From: JAFGBI01 sp964454025
GTDB lineage: Bacteria > Myxococcota_A > Polyangia > Polyangiales > Polyangiaceae
Direction: 5' to 3'
DNA length: 64,000 nucleotides
Assembly (NCBI GenBank): GCA_964454025.1
Contig: CAYVRP010000005.1
Location: forward strand, 62,001-126,000
Positions within the stretch are counted from its first letter, which is position 1. Each line of letters begins with the position of its first letter. Position numbers and translations under genes: made by a program. This document shows, piece after piece, positions 52,674 through 61,750 of this stretch. A model generated the notes under the pieces. The model made no database searches. It saw only the letters and a list, made by a program, of their open reading frames with translations, and had not been told where the DNA came from.

Positions 52674-54973
52674 ATGTCCGTCAACAAGCTGTCGCTCCAG
52701 CTCTTCGTGATGATGATGATGGCCGCCCTCGGCGGCTGTCAGAGATCCGGTTCCAAGCATGAGGAGCAAGCCGGGGCCGCCACGGGTGGCGAGGGCGGTG
52801 CGGAGGCGGCGGGTGGCGCGGGGGTGACCGGCGGCGCGGAGGCGACCGGGGGCCGCGGTGGCGAGGGGGGCGTGGAGGCGACCGGCGGCGTGGAGGCGAC
52901 CGGCGGCGTGGAGGCGACCGGCGGCGCGGAGGCGACCGGGGGCCGCGGTGGCGAGGGGGGCGTGGAGGCGACCGGCGGCGTGGAGGCGACCGGCGGCNNN
53001 NNNNNNNNNNNNNNNNNNNNNNNNNNNNNNNNNNNNNNNNNNNNNNNNNNNNNNNNNNNNNNNNNNNNNNNNNNNNNNNNNNNNNNNNNNNNNNNNNCCG
53101 CGGTGGCGAGGGGGGCGTGGAGGCGACCGGCGGCGTGGAGGCGACCGGCGGCCACGGTGGCGAGGGGGGCGTGGAGGCGCCCGGGGGCCGCGGTGGCGAG
53201 GGGGGTGCGGGCGCTGCGGGGGGCGCCGGTGGTGCCGGAGGCGAGGCCCCCACTCCGGACGCGCCGACCCTCGAGCTCGAACCGACAGCCATCAAGCTCT
53301 TCCGCTTCACCTGGGCCGACGTGTCCGGGGAAACCGAGTACCGGCTACTGGAGAGCGTGGACGGCGCCTCGAGCTTCGTGGAGGTGGCCAGCCTCGACGC
53401 CGACGTGACGGCGTTCGACCACGAGGTCTTCCTGCCGGGGCGGTTCAACGCCCGGTATGTCCTGCAGGCGTGCAACGCCAGCGGTTGCCGCGATTCCGAC
53501 GAGGTCACGGTCAGCGACTCCCTGGTCGGCGCGGTGGGCTACGTCAAGGCCTCCAATACGGGAGCAGACGACCGCTTCGGCTACTCCGTCGCGCTCTCCG
53601 CGGACGGGGCGACCCTCGCGGTGGGCGCCGTCGGGGAGGACGGCAGCGGCACCGGCAGCGGCGGCGATCAAGCCGACGAAGCGGCACCGGACAGCGGCGC
53701 CGTGTACGTCTTCACGCGCGAGAGCGCCGGGAGCTGGTCGCAGCAGGGCTACCTCAAGGCCTCCAACACGGAGGCTGGGGACGGCTTCGGCCGCTCGGTC
53801 GCGCTCTCCGCGGACGGGGGCACCCTCGCGGTCGGCGCCGACGAGGAGGCCAGCAGCGCCACCGGCGTCGACGGCGATCAAGCCGACAACTCGGCGCCCA
53901 GCAGCGGCGCGGTGTACGTCTTCACGCGCGACGGCGCGGGGGCCTGGTCGCAGCAGGCCTACCTCAAGGCCTCCAACACGGACGCCGGGGACGGCTTCGG
54001 CCGTTCCGTCGCGCTCTCCGCGAACGGCACGACCCTCGCGGTGAGCGCAGAGGGGGAGGCCAGCAGCACCACTGGCGTCGGCGGGAATCAGGCGAACGAC
54101 TCGGCGCCCGGCGGCGGGGCGGTGTACGTCTTCGCGCGCGACGGCGCCGGCGTCTGGTCGCAGCAGGCCTACATCAAGGCCTTCAACACCGAGGAGTACG
54201 ACTTCTTCGGTCGCTCGGTCGCGCTCTCCGCGGACGGGGCAACCCTCGCGGTGAGCGCCGACGGGGAGGACAGCGACGCCACTGGCGTCGGCGGCGATCG
54301 AACGAACGATTCGGCACCGGGCAGCGGCGCGGTGTACGTCTACATGCGCAACAGCAGCGGGGTCTGGTCCCCGCAGGCCTACGTCAAGGCCTCCAACACG
54401 GCGGCAGGCGACAGCTTCGGCTACTCCGTCGCGCTCTCCGGCGACGGAGGCACCCTCGCGGTGAGCGCCCGCAACGAGGACAGCGGCGCCACCGGCATCG
54501 GCGGCGATCAGACGGACGACTCGGCACCGGACAGCGGTGCGGTGTATGTCTTCACGCGCGACGGCCGCGGCGCCTGGTCCCAGCAGGCGTACCTCAAGGC
54601 CTCCAACACCGGGGAGTACGACTTCTTCGGCCTGTCCCTCGCACTCTCCGCAGACGGCGGACTCCTCGCGGTGGGCGCTTCCATGGAGGATGGCGGCGCC
54701 ACCGGTATCGGTGGCGATGAGGGTGACGATTCGGCACCGGCCAGCGGGGCCGTGTATGTCTTCGCCCGCAGCAGCGGGGTCTGGTTCCAGCAGGCCTACG
54801 TCAAGGCCTCGAACGCCGCGGCCGGCGCCAGTTTCGGCCGCTGCGTCGCGCTCTCCGCAGATGGCGGGACGCTCGCGGTGGGCCCGGCGCGGGAAGACGG
54901 CAACGCCACCGGAATCGGCGGGGATCAGGACGACCAGCGCGCGGCCAACAGCGGGGCCGTATACCTGTACTGA
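52674..54973 (+). CDS. Lipoprotein with Gly-rich repeat stalk, FN3-like domain and seven FG-GAP-type repeats, interrupted by an assembly gap
   Basis: A GGGGAG precedes the ATG at 52674. The signal peptide ends in the lipobox ALGG-Cys22, so the protein is probably a surface or outer-membrane-anchored lipoprotein. Then comes a low-complexity stalk of EATGG/VEATGG/GGEGG units, broken by 100 N (52998-53097). The reading frames on the two sides differ only because the gap length is arbitrary. After the stalk an FN3-like domain (about 53270-53530) leads to seven repeats of about 70 residues. Each is built as Y-x-K-A-S-N-T ... FG-x-S-V-A-L-S-A-D-G ... L-A-V-G-A ... SGAVYVFTR ... W-x-Q-Q-A, consistent with a seven-bladed beta-propeller. 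Function is probably adhesion or carbohydrate/protein binding. Confidence 0.88.
52770..53240 (+). repeat. Tandem 18-base Gly-rich repeat array containing a 100-N assembly gap
   Basis: The unit GGCGTGGAGGCGACCGGC (Gly-Val-Glu-Ala-Thr-Gly) and its variants recur on both sides of the run of N at 52998-53097, with interspersed GGCCGCGGTGGCGAGGGG units. The same units border the gap on left and right, so the gap is very probably a collapsed repeat whose true copy number is unknown. Confidence 0.9.
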
Positions 54974-55210
54974 TCCCCGAGATCCTCGGACTGCCAGGGT
55001 GCCTCTGCTTGCCGTTCCGTGGCTCGCCGCGGATCCCGCTCGTGGCGGTGTTCGCGAGCGGCGGGCTTGGGCGGCGGCGTCCGCGCCTGCCACAGGTGGA
55101 CGGGCGCGACGTCAGCGCGTAGCCCCGGCGGTCTGAGGCGAACGCCGCCGCCCGCACGACCGCGAGCGCAGCGGGAGCGGGCCGAGGCGCCACCGGCCTC
55201 GCGCTGGTTC

Positions 55211-57139
55211 CTACCGCCTCCGCTCGAGGCCGCGGTAGCGGAACGCGACCGTGAGCGGCCCGTCGAGGGCGAGGGTCTTCTCGAAGTAGGTGGGCGTACC
55301 CTGGATGGGGAGGGTGACCAGCACGGGCGCCGCGCCCGGTTCGACCGCGGAGGTGCTCGGTGCGGCCAGGGGCGGCGGCGGCATCTGCTGGGCGGGCAGC
55401 TCGTTGGCGAGCTCGACTTCCTCCGCGTCCTTCTTGTCGTAGGCTTGCTCGACCCCGAGATCGCCGGCCTCCTCGGCCTGCGCGGCTCGTGGGGCCGGGG
55501 GCTGGAGCTCGACCGGCTCCGAGAGCTCGTCGACCCGCTCGAGCGTCCCGTCCACGGTGCGGCGCCGGATCTTGGCGCCGTCCGGCGAATAGACGATCCA
55601 GGAGACGTAGGTGCTCGGCACGTCGACCACGGGGAGGGCGGCGCTGAACTCGCCGCGCCCGCGGGCATCGGCGCCGGGGCCGTTCTCGACGTACACCACC
55701 TCGAGCTCGTAGCTCGCCAGGGCGTCGCCCGCCTGTTGCGAGCGGACGAGCGGCACCATCACACGGCCGTCCGGGGCGCGCGCCGGCTGCACCGCGCGGC
55801 CCGCGACGGAGGCGCTCCAGAGCTCGGCGCCCTTGGGGAGCGCGAGCTTGAGGAACTGGCGGCGGTTGTTGCGGATCTGGTAGCGGACCGAGGTGAGGCG
55901 GCGCCCCTCGCGATTCCAGGTGGTGCGCGCGGCCGTGCGGTCGAGCAGCGTCACCAGCACCTCGACCTCCGGGTGCTCGGCCGCGACCAGGGCGACCGCG
56001 GGCTTGGCGCCGAGGTACTTGTAGCCGAGGACGAGCGGCTGATCGGTGACCCCGAGGATCGCGGGCGGCAGCGTGCGCACGTCCACGGGGGTCGCGTCGG
56101 CGACGGTGCCGGCGGACAGCTCGAGGTTGCCGCGCGCCTCGACGCCGATCCAGCCGCGGACGCGCTCGACCCCGAGGGGCACCAGGACCGGGGCGGCCAG
56201 GCTGGCGCCGGCGCCGGCCAGCGGCTGCTCCATGACGACGGTGAGCCCGTAGGCCCCCTCGGCGGCGTAGTTGAGGGCCACCACCAGCTCGCCGTTCTCC
56301 ACCTTCCAGTCCCGGAGGCCTGGCCCGTTGACCTCGAGCACGGTCATCCCCGGCGGCACCGCGTAGCGGAAACCCTCGACGCCGGCGAAGAGGATCGAGC
56401 TGTTGACCGTGACGCGGGCCCGGATGGCGCCGTCGCCGAGGCTGGTCAGGGTGTAGACCTCGCTGTAGACCCGCGCCTCGCGCTTCTGGGTCGCCTCCTC
56501 CACCTTGCGCTTCCACTCGATGGCGAGCGCCCCGGTGGCGGGGATGGTCGCCTCCACCACGCGCGCGTCGCCGACCACCTTGTCCGACTTCAGCTTGGCG
56601 TTGGCGACGGTGAAGTCGAGCGCCTCCTTCGAGGGTACCGAGAGGGTGAGGCTGGTGGCGCCGGAGGGGACGAGCATGAAGGCGATGCCGCTCGAGCCCT
56701 CCGCGGAGGTGACGGCTGCGCCGAAGGTGAGGACGAGGTCGAACTCCGTCCGCCGGTCGGTGACGAGGTGATAGAAGCCGCTCTCGACGTAGACGGGGGC
56801 TTCCTTCCCGTCGATGGTCGCCGTCTCGAGCGCGACGGAGGCGGGCAGGAGCGGGATGGACGAGAAGCCCTTGGGCCGGAGCGGGCGGACGCGCAGGGTC
56901 GCGGTGAAGCGCGCCGCGTAGGGCTTGCCGTCGTCGAAGAGCACCTCGCCGCGGTAGCGGGCCGAGGAGATCGCGTGGTCGCGCGGTGGCTCCTCGGGCT
57001 TGTCCGCCCGGTTCTTCTCGTACATCTCGAGGAAGCGATCGAGCTCCAGCACGACGCGCTCCGGCTCCTGCGCGCGGGCGGGCAGGGCGAGCGGGAGCAG
57101 GGCGAGGATCAGGGCGGGGGTGACGGCGCGGGGCTGCAT
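55211..57139 (-). CDS. Large exported protein of unknown function (first of a tandem pair's downstream member)
   Basis: This 642-residue protein has a clear Sec signal peptide (MQPRAVTPALILALLPLALPARA, cleavage after ARA) and no other hydrophobic helix. The mature part is rich in beta strands (for example VYVESGFYHLVTDRRTEFDLVLTF read in two parts; FAGVEGFRYAVPPG). The last 100 residues contain a Pro-rich patch and the segment ELANELPAQQMPPPP, which recurs in the HflX remnant at 52104. I do not recognise a family. It lies 40 bases downstream of the 768-residue gene on the same strand, and both end-on arrangement and similar beta-rich composition suggest a joint envelope role. Confidence 0.8.
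   Translation of the reverse strand: MQPRAVTPALILALLPLALPARAQEPERVVLELDRFLEMYEKNRADKPEEPPRDHAISSARYRGEVLFDDGKPYAARFTATLRVRPLRPKGFSSIPLLPASVALETATIDGKEAPVYVESGFYHLVTDRRTEFDLVLTFGAAVTSAEGSSGIAFMLVPSGATSLTLSVPSKEALDFTVANAKLKSDKVVGDARVVEATIPATGALAIEWKRKVEEATQKREARVYSEVYTLTSLGDGAIRARVTVNSSILFAGVEGFRYAVPPGMTVLEVNGPGLRDWKVENGELVVALNYAAEGAYGLTVVMEQPLAGAGASLAAPVLVPLGVERVRGWIGVEARGNLELSAGTVADATPVDVRTLPPAILGVTDQPLVLGYKYLGAKPAVALVAAEHPEVEVLVTLLDRTAARTTWNREGRRLTSVRYQIRNNRRQFLKLALPKGAELWSASVAGRAVQPARAPDGRVMVPLVRSQQAGDALASYELEVVYVENGPGADARGRGEFSAALPVVDVPSTYVSWIVYSPDGAKIRRRTVDGTLERVDELSEPVELQPPAPRAAQAEEAGDLGVEQAYDKKDAEEVELANELPAQQMPPPPLAAPSTSAVEPGAAPVLVTLPIQGTPTYFEKTLALDGPLTVAFRYRGLERRR
55382..55454. repeat. 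Duplicated 73 bp segment, copy 2
   Basis: This is the partner of 52104-52176. It encodes the C-terminal ELANELPAQQM segment of the exported protein at 55211 and is probably the parental copy, because here it lies within an intact gene. Confidence 0.75.
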
Positions 57140-57179
57140 GGTTCGGGTTCCTCTCGAGCGGGAACGGGGACGGGCAGGG

Positions 57180-59486
57180 CTAGCGGGCGCGCGCGCCGCG
57201 GTGGCGTCGCGCCAGGAGGTGGACGGAGCGCTCGGCGCCGGGCTCGAGCAGCAAGAGCTCGTAGCGCACCGCCTCGCCGGCGGCGGGCAGCGGGACGATG
57301 GCCGTGGGGGCGACGGGCGGTGCGCTGGGAGGGGGCCGGGGGACGAAGTGACCGCCGCCGAAGGGCCCGCCGCTCCAGAGCTTCATCTGCGCCGATGACT
57401 CGAGCTCCTGGCGCTGCGCCTTGGCCGCCTGCACGGCCTCGAGCTCTCCCTCGAGCTCGGCGGCGGAGTAGGCGTTGCTCGCCGACTCCGCCTCGTCGAA
57501 CTGGTAGAGGTACTCGGACTCCTGGATGGCCTGCGCGTACTCCGCGGCGGCGGCGTCGTAGTCGCCCTGGTCGCGGAGCGCCCGCGCCCGCTCCTGGGCG
57601 GCGCGCTGCTTCGCCTTGTGGTCGGCGGCGCGGGCGCGGGCTTGGGCCCGGATCCGGCGGCTCGATGCGTCCGCGGGCGGCGCGGGCGCGGGCTTCGCAC
57701 CGCCGGCCTTCTTCGGTGGCCCGAGCCCCTTGCCCGCCGGTTCTGCGGCGGGCTCGGGCGTCATCGACGGCGGCGGTCGCAGCAGGGCGAGGTTGCTGGC
57801 GAGACCGCGCTGGTTCTCGCTGGTGGCGCCGAAGGCGTCGAGCTCGGCCAGGCGCTGCTCGGCGCGGCCGAAGTCGTTGCTGTTCCAGGCGTCGAGGGCG
57901 TCGGCGTAGAGGGCGTCGGCCTGCGCGACGTCCGCCTCGTTGGTGAGCCCGAAGGCGACCTCCTGAGCGTGCGTGAATCGGCGCACCACGGCGCGCTCGC
58001 CGGGCTCGAGCAGGGAGCGGTAGTGGCGCGGCAGGCCGACGGTGACCTGGGTGACGGCGACGGGCGCGGCGACGACCGGGAGCGGCAGGTCCCGCTCCTC
58101 CCGCCGGCTCCAGCGCTCACCGGGCGCTGCCAGCACCAGCACCACCGGGAAGGTGAGCCACCCGTCCGGGGTTTCGACGGACCGCTTGAGGGGGACCTGG
58201 AGCCGGTCGCCCGCCACGCCGAGCCGGACCTCGCGCCCGGCGACCCAGGCGCCGACGGGCCGCGCGCCCGCGGGCGGCCGTACCTCGAGCGCGGCCGCGC
58301 GCTCGTTGGTCACCTCGTAGCGGGCCCGCAGCAGGGTCGCGCCGTCGGCGGCGGTCACGTAGCGGAGGTCGGCGATCTCGCCCCGGACCGGCGGGCCCGG
58401 CACCGGCACGAAGCGGTAGCAGGCGAGCGTGCCCACCGCCGTCCCGTCGTCGAGCCGGAACGCCGCGGCCGGGGCGCCGACGACCAGCCCGCGCGCCCAC
58501 TCCGGCAGCTCCTGGAGGGCGAGCGTGGCGGCGCCCTCGAGGGTCGGCACGGCGTCGACCTCCCCGGTGCGGGCGAGGGTGAGCGCGGACTCGAACCGGA
58601 AGGCGTCCCCCGACGCGAGGCGCGGCAGCGGGAGGCGGCTCTCCGCGCCGCGCGGGATCGGCGTGGTCGCCGTCAGCTCGAGGGTGGTGGTGGTGGTGAC
58701 GGGGGCGCGGAGCTCGATCGCGAGCTCGTCGCCCTGGCGCGTGAAGGAGGCGACGTTGGGTCCGGTGACGTCGAGATCGGCGCCGAAGCCCGCCGCCTGG
58801 AGGGTGAGGCGGGTGAGCGCGCCGCGGTGGACGGTGAAGGTCACGCGCGCCCGCGTCTCGACCGCGTCGTCGTCGACGGTGAGGCCGATGCCGGCGGTCG
58901 CGAAGGCGAGGGTGCCGCCCTCGTCCGCGCCGGCGGTCGGGGCCTCGAGGCGAAGCGAGCGGCTGCCGGTGACGTACCGTTCTCCGTCGCGGACCACCAC
59001 GCTGCCGTCGGACGCCGTGACCCGGAGCGGCGTCGGTGCCTTCACGCGAACGACCCCCGCGACGGCCTCGAGCAGCTCGAGCTCCGCGGGGAGGCTCGAG
59101 CCGGGGAGGAAGGCTTCGATCTCGAGCGTGACGGGCCGATCGACCCAGCCCACCACGACCGGGCACTGCTCCCCCTGCCAGAGCGACGCGGGGGTCCCGT
59201 TCCAGGTGGCGCGGAGCAGGTGCGCGCGGGCCGGCAGCAGGTCTCCGGCGAAGTAGGCCGCGCGCTCGGCCCGCAGCGTCCACCGTCCTTGGATCCGTAC
59301 CCCGTCGGGCTCGACGGTGAGGAGGACCTCCCGGGATCGTGCCCAGGCGTGGCGGGGGGGCAGCTCCGCAGCAGGGGACAGCTCCAGCAGTCGCTCCCCG
59401 GAGATCTCGACCTGCCCGGGGCGGAGCTCGGTCGCGTCCGCCAGCAGCGGAACCACAATCCCCAACGTCGCCCAGAGCTCGAGCAC
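57180..59486 (-). CDS. Large exported protein with coiled-coil C-terminal region, unknown function
   Basis: This is a 768-residue protein. A short hydrophobic N-terminus (LWATLGIVVPLLADA) may be a signal peptide. Residues about 30-540 are beta-rich, with repeated sandwich-like stretches (SVVVRDGERYVTGSRSLRLE; VTNERAAALEVRPPAG). A Pro/Ala linker around 580-610 is followed by an Ala/Arg/Gln/Glu-rich helix (about 612-700) of coiled-coil or TPR-like character, with RALRDQGDYDAAAAEYAQAI close to a TPR. A Gly/Pro-rich tail closes the protein. No family recognised. It is transcribed first, followed after 40 bases by the gene at 55211; the two probably form an operon. Confidence 0.78.
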   Translation of the reverse strand: MLELWATLGIVVPLLADATELRPGQVEISGERLLELSPAAELPPRHAWARSREVLLTVEPDGVRIQGRWTLRAERAAYFAGDLLPARAHLLRATWNGTPASLWQGEQCPVVVGWVDRPVTLEIEAFLPGSSLPAELELLEAVAGVVRVKAPTPLRVTASDGSVVVRDGERYVTGSRSLRLEAPTAGADEGGTLAFATAGIGLTVDDDAVETRARVTFTVHRGALTRLTLQAAGFGADLDVTGPNVASFTRQGDELAIELRAPVTTTTTLELTATTPIPRGAESRLPLPRLASGDAFRFESALTLARTGEVDAVPTLEGAATLALQELPEWARGLVVGAPAAAFRLDDGTAVGTLACYRFVPVPGPPVRGEIADLRYVTAADGATLLRARYEVTNERAAALEVRPPAGARPVGAWVAGREVRLGVAGDRLQVPLKRSVETPDGWLTFPVVLVLAAPGERWSRREERDLPLPVVAAPVAVTQVTVGLPRHYRSLLEPGERAVVRRFTHAQEVAFGLTNEADVAQADALYADALDAWNSNDFGRAEQRLAELDAFGATSENQRGLASNLALLRPPPSMTPEPAAEPAGKGLGPPKKAGGAKPAPAPPADASSRRIRAQARARAADHKAKQRAAQERARALRDQGDYDAAAAEYAQAIQESEYLYQFDEAESASNAYSAAELEGELEAVQAAKAQRQELESSAQMKLWSGGPFGGGHFVPRPPPSAPPVAPTAIVPLPAAGEAVRYELLLLEPGAERSVHLLARRHRGARAR

Positions 59487-59638
59487 GTCCGGGGGGACTC
59501 TATCACTCCGTCGAGGCGCTGGGCGCAGGGCGGCTCTTCGGTCGCCGCAGCCCCGCCACCGCCCGGGCCAGGTGGGGCGGGGTCCGCGGTCGACCGCGCT
59601 GGGCCGGCCGGGACCGGGTCAGCGCGGTCCGCGGGCGC

Positions 59639-60115
59639 TCACCCGGCGCAGAGCGCGTTGTTCGCCGGATCGATGTTGGCGGGGCAGGGTTGCCCCTCGG
59701 CGCAGGAGCCGCCGTCCCCGCACTACTGGCAGGACGGGACGGTCGCGTCGGCGCAGTCCGGGTCGAGGACGCCGCACCCGCAGTCGCAGCCGTCGTTCGA
59801 GCCGTGGCAGCCGAATCTGCAGGTCCACTCCCTGGGGGCGCAGTTGGCGTCGACCCCGTTGCGGTCCCGATCGATGCCGTCGCTGCGGACCTCGGGTGCC
59901 CCGGGCTAGACGGTCGGATCCTCGTCATCGCAGTCGGTTTCGATGCAGGCGCCGTCACCGTCGGCGTCGCCGGAGCGGGGGCCGTCGAGGCAGGTCAACA
60001 ACTCGTCCTAGAGCCGCAGGCAGGTGCCTGCCACCACGCGCTCCACGGCCCCGAGCCCCATCACCGACGCCGCCGCGATGCCGCGGCGCGAACCAACCGT
60101 CGTGACCTTGCGCAT
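59639..60115 (-). pseudogene. MopE-like cysteine-rich metal-binding-motif protein, interrupted by three in-frame TAG codons
   Basis: Read from the ATG at 60115, the frame gives a Sec-type leader (MRKVTTVGSRRGIAAASVMG). The rest is a Cys- and Asp-rich protein with DADGDGACIETDCDDEDPTV, then PGAPEVRSDGIDRDRNGVDAN, the repeat of MopE-type putative metal-binding proteins common in myxobacteria. CGDGGSCAEGQPCPANID closes before a TGA at 59639-59641. Three TAG codons interrupt it, after CLRL, after EDPTV (where the family usually has Tyr) and before CGDGG. There are no indels. Intact genes in this window also end with TAG, so readthrough by a changed code is unlikely and the gene is best regarded as recently inactivated. 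Confidence 0.62.
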
Positions 60116-60410
60116 GTCGCCTATTCTCGACTGCCGCGCCGTGGAGGCGCGGCGACCCCCTCGTGATGGCTCGCTCCGAGACGTTCCACCGAGGCTTGGC
60201 GCCGCAATTGCGCGCGGTTGCGCGGACCGCGACCGCAGCGCGCAGTGGGGCCGGGAAGTCAGCCTGGCCAGCGGTTCGGCGAGGGCAATCCGGTGCAAGT
60301 CGGGCTGTCGGACTCTCGAGGTGCGGCCACGGTCTGGGCCCCTGCTCCGCCACAGACGAGGGCGCTCGGATCCGTGCTATCGGTCCGCTCCGTCCGGCCG
60401 GAGCTCGCTC

Positions 60411-61646
60411 GTGAACGCCACCGGGATCGTCGTCTTCGCGCTCACCTACGCGCTGATCTCCGCGCGCCGGCTCGAGGTGCTGAACCTCGACCGCCCCGCG
60501 GCGGCGCTGCTCGGGGCCGTGGCGTGCGTGGTGGCGGGCGTGCTGTCGCCCCGCGACGCCCTCGGGGCGGTGGACGCGGGGACCCTGCTGCTCCTGTTCG
60601 GGGTGATGGGGATGGGCGCGTTCCTCGCGGTCGACGGCTTCTTCGACGGCATGGAGCAGCGCCTGGTGGCGCTGGCGCGGACCCCGTCCCGGCTGCTCGG
60701 GTGGATCGTGTGGGGCGCCGGGATCCTGGCCGCGCTGGTCACCAACGACGCCGTGTGCGTCCTCGGCGCTCCGCTCGTGGTGCGCCTGATCGAGCGGCAT
60801 CGCCTGCCGCCGCTGCCGTTCCTGCTCGCGCTCGCCACGGCCTCGAACACGGGGAGCGTCGCCACCCTGGTGGGCAACCCGCAGAACATGCTCTGCGGCA
60901 CCCTGGGCGGGCTCTCCTACCGGGAGCACCTGGCGCTGATGGGCCCGGTCGCCGTCGCCGCGCTCGCGGTCAACCAGCTCCTGCTCGGGCGGTGGTTCCG
61001 CCGCGAGCTCGCGGCGGCGACGCTGCAGCCCCCCGCCGCGATGACGGCGCTGTCCCGGCGCGCGAAGGCCACGCTCGGCGTCGTCGCGGGGAGCGTAGCC
61101 GCCTACCTCTCGGGCGCGGATCTCGCATGGACGGCGGCGGCGGGTTTCGTGGTGCTGATGCTGGTGCACCGCCGCGATACCCGCGAGCTCTGGCCCCGCA
61201 TCGACTGGTCGGTGCTGCTCTTCTTCGCCGGCCTCTTCGTGGTGGTGGAGGGCTTCACGCGCAGCGGGGCGCCGGCGGCGCTCTTCGCGCGGTTCCCGCT
61301 GGCCAGCGGCGCGACGGCGGGCGGACCCGGCGAGATGCTCCGGTTGGCGCTGATCTTCCTCGTCGGGTCGAACCTGGTGTCCAACGTCCCTTTCATCCTG
61401 GTCGTGCGCGAGCAGATGGCGACCCTGCCCGACCCGCGCCTCGGTTGGGAGCTGCTCGCGATGGCCTCGACCTTCGCCGGCAACCTCACCCTGCTCGGCT
61501 CGGTCGCGAACATCATCGTGGCGGAGGCCGCGCGCGGGCTCGGGGGGTACGGGTTCTGGCAGCACCTGCGCGTGGGCCTCCCCCTCGCCATCGGGACCAC
61601 CCTGCTCGGCGTCGCGTGGCTGTCGCTGGCGGCGGCGTGGGGGTGA
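60411..61646 (+). CDS. SLC13/ArsB-superfamily anion permease
   Basis: This 411-residue inner-membrane protein has about eleven hydrophobic helices in two inverted halves. The first re-entrant hairpin has VTNDAVCVLGAPLVV and the SNT motif ASNTGSVATLVGNPQNML, the hallmark of the ArsB/NhaD/SLC13 superfamily. The second half has the matching SNLVSNVPFILV and AGNLTLLGSVANIIV. Substrate could be arsenite, dicarboxylate, sulfate or sodium-coupled anions; the motifs do not decide. It starts at GTG 60411 with a GGAG nine bases upstream. Its stop overlaps an in-frame GTG of the transpeptidase gene by four bases (GTGA at 61643), so coupling is possible. Confidence 0.88.
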   Translation: MNATGIVVFALTYALISARRLEVLNLDRPAAALLGAVACVVAGVLSPRDALGAVDAGTLLLLFGVMGMGAFLAVDGFFDGMEQRLVALARTPSRLLGWIVWGAGILAALVTNDAVCVLGAPLVVRLIERHRLPPLPFLLALATASNTGSVATLVGNPQNMLCGTLGGLSYREHLALMGPVAVAALAVNQLLLGRWFRRELAAATLQPPAAMTALSRRAKATLGVVAGSVAAYLSGADLAWTAAAGFVVLMLVHRRDTRELWPRIDWSVLLFFAGLFVVVEGFTRSGAPAALFARFPLASGATAGGPGEMLRLALIFLVGSNLVSNVPFILVVREQMATLPDPRLGWELLAMASTFAGNLTLLGSVANIIVAEAARGLGGYGFWQHLRVGLPLAIGTTLLGVAWLSLAAAWG

Positions 61647-61750
61647 GTCGGGTCGCCGCCCCGGAGGGGGGACCACCTGGCGAGCGGGGCTCCGCTCGCG
61701 CGCGGCGCTTTTCTGGATCCCGGGGGGACCCTCGTGCGAGATCCGGGAGG

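Noticed and set aside
52770..53240. The repeat array as a CRISPR
   Set aside because: Units are 15-18 bases, abut without unique spacers, and keep a protein reading frame with low-complexity Gly-rich content.
59639..60115. Reassignment of TAG to Tyr in this organism
   Set aside because: Several intact genes in the window end with TAG (for example those at 16186, 25171 and 36532), so a global amber recoding is not supported.
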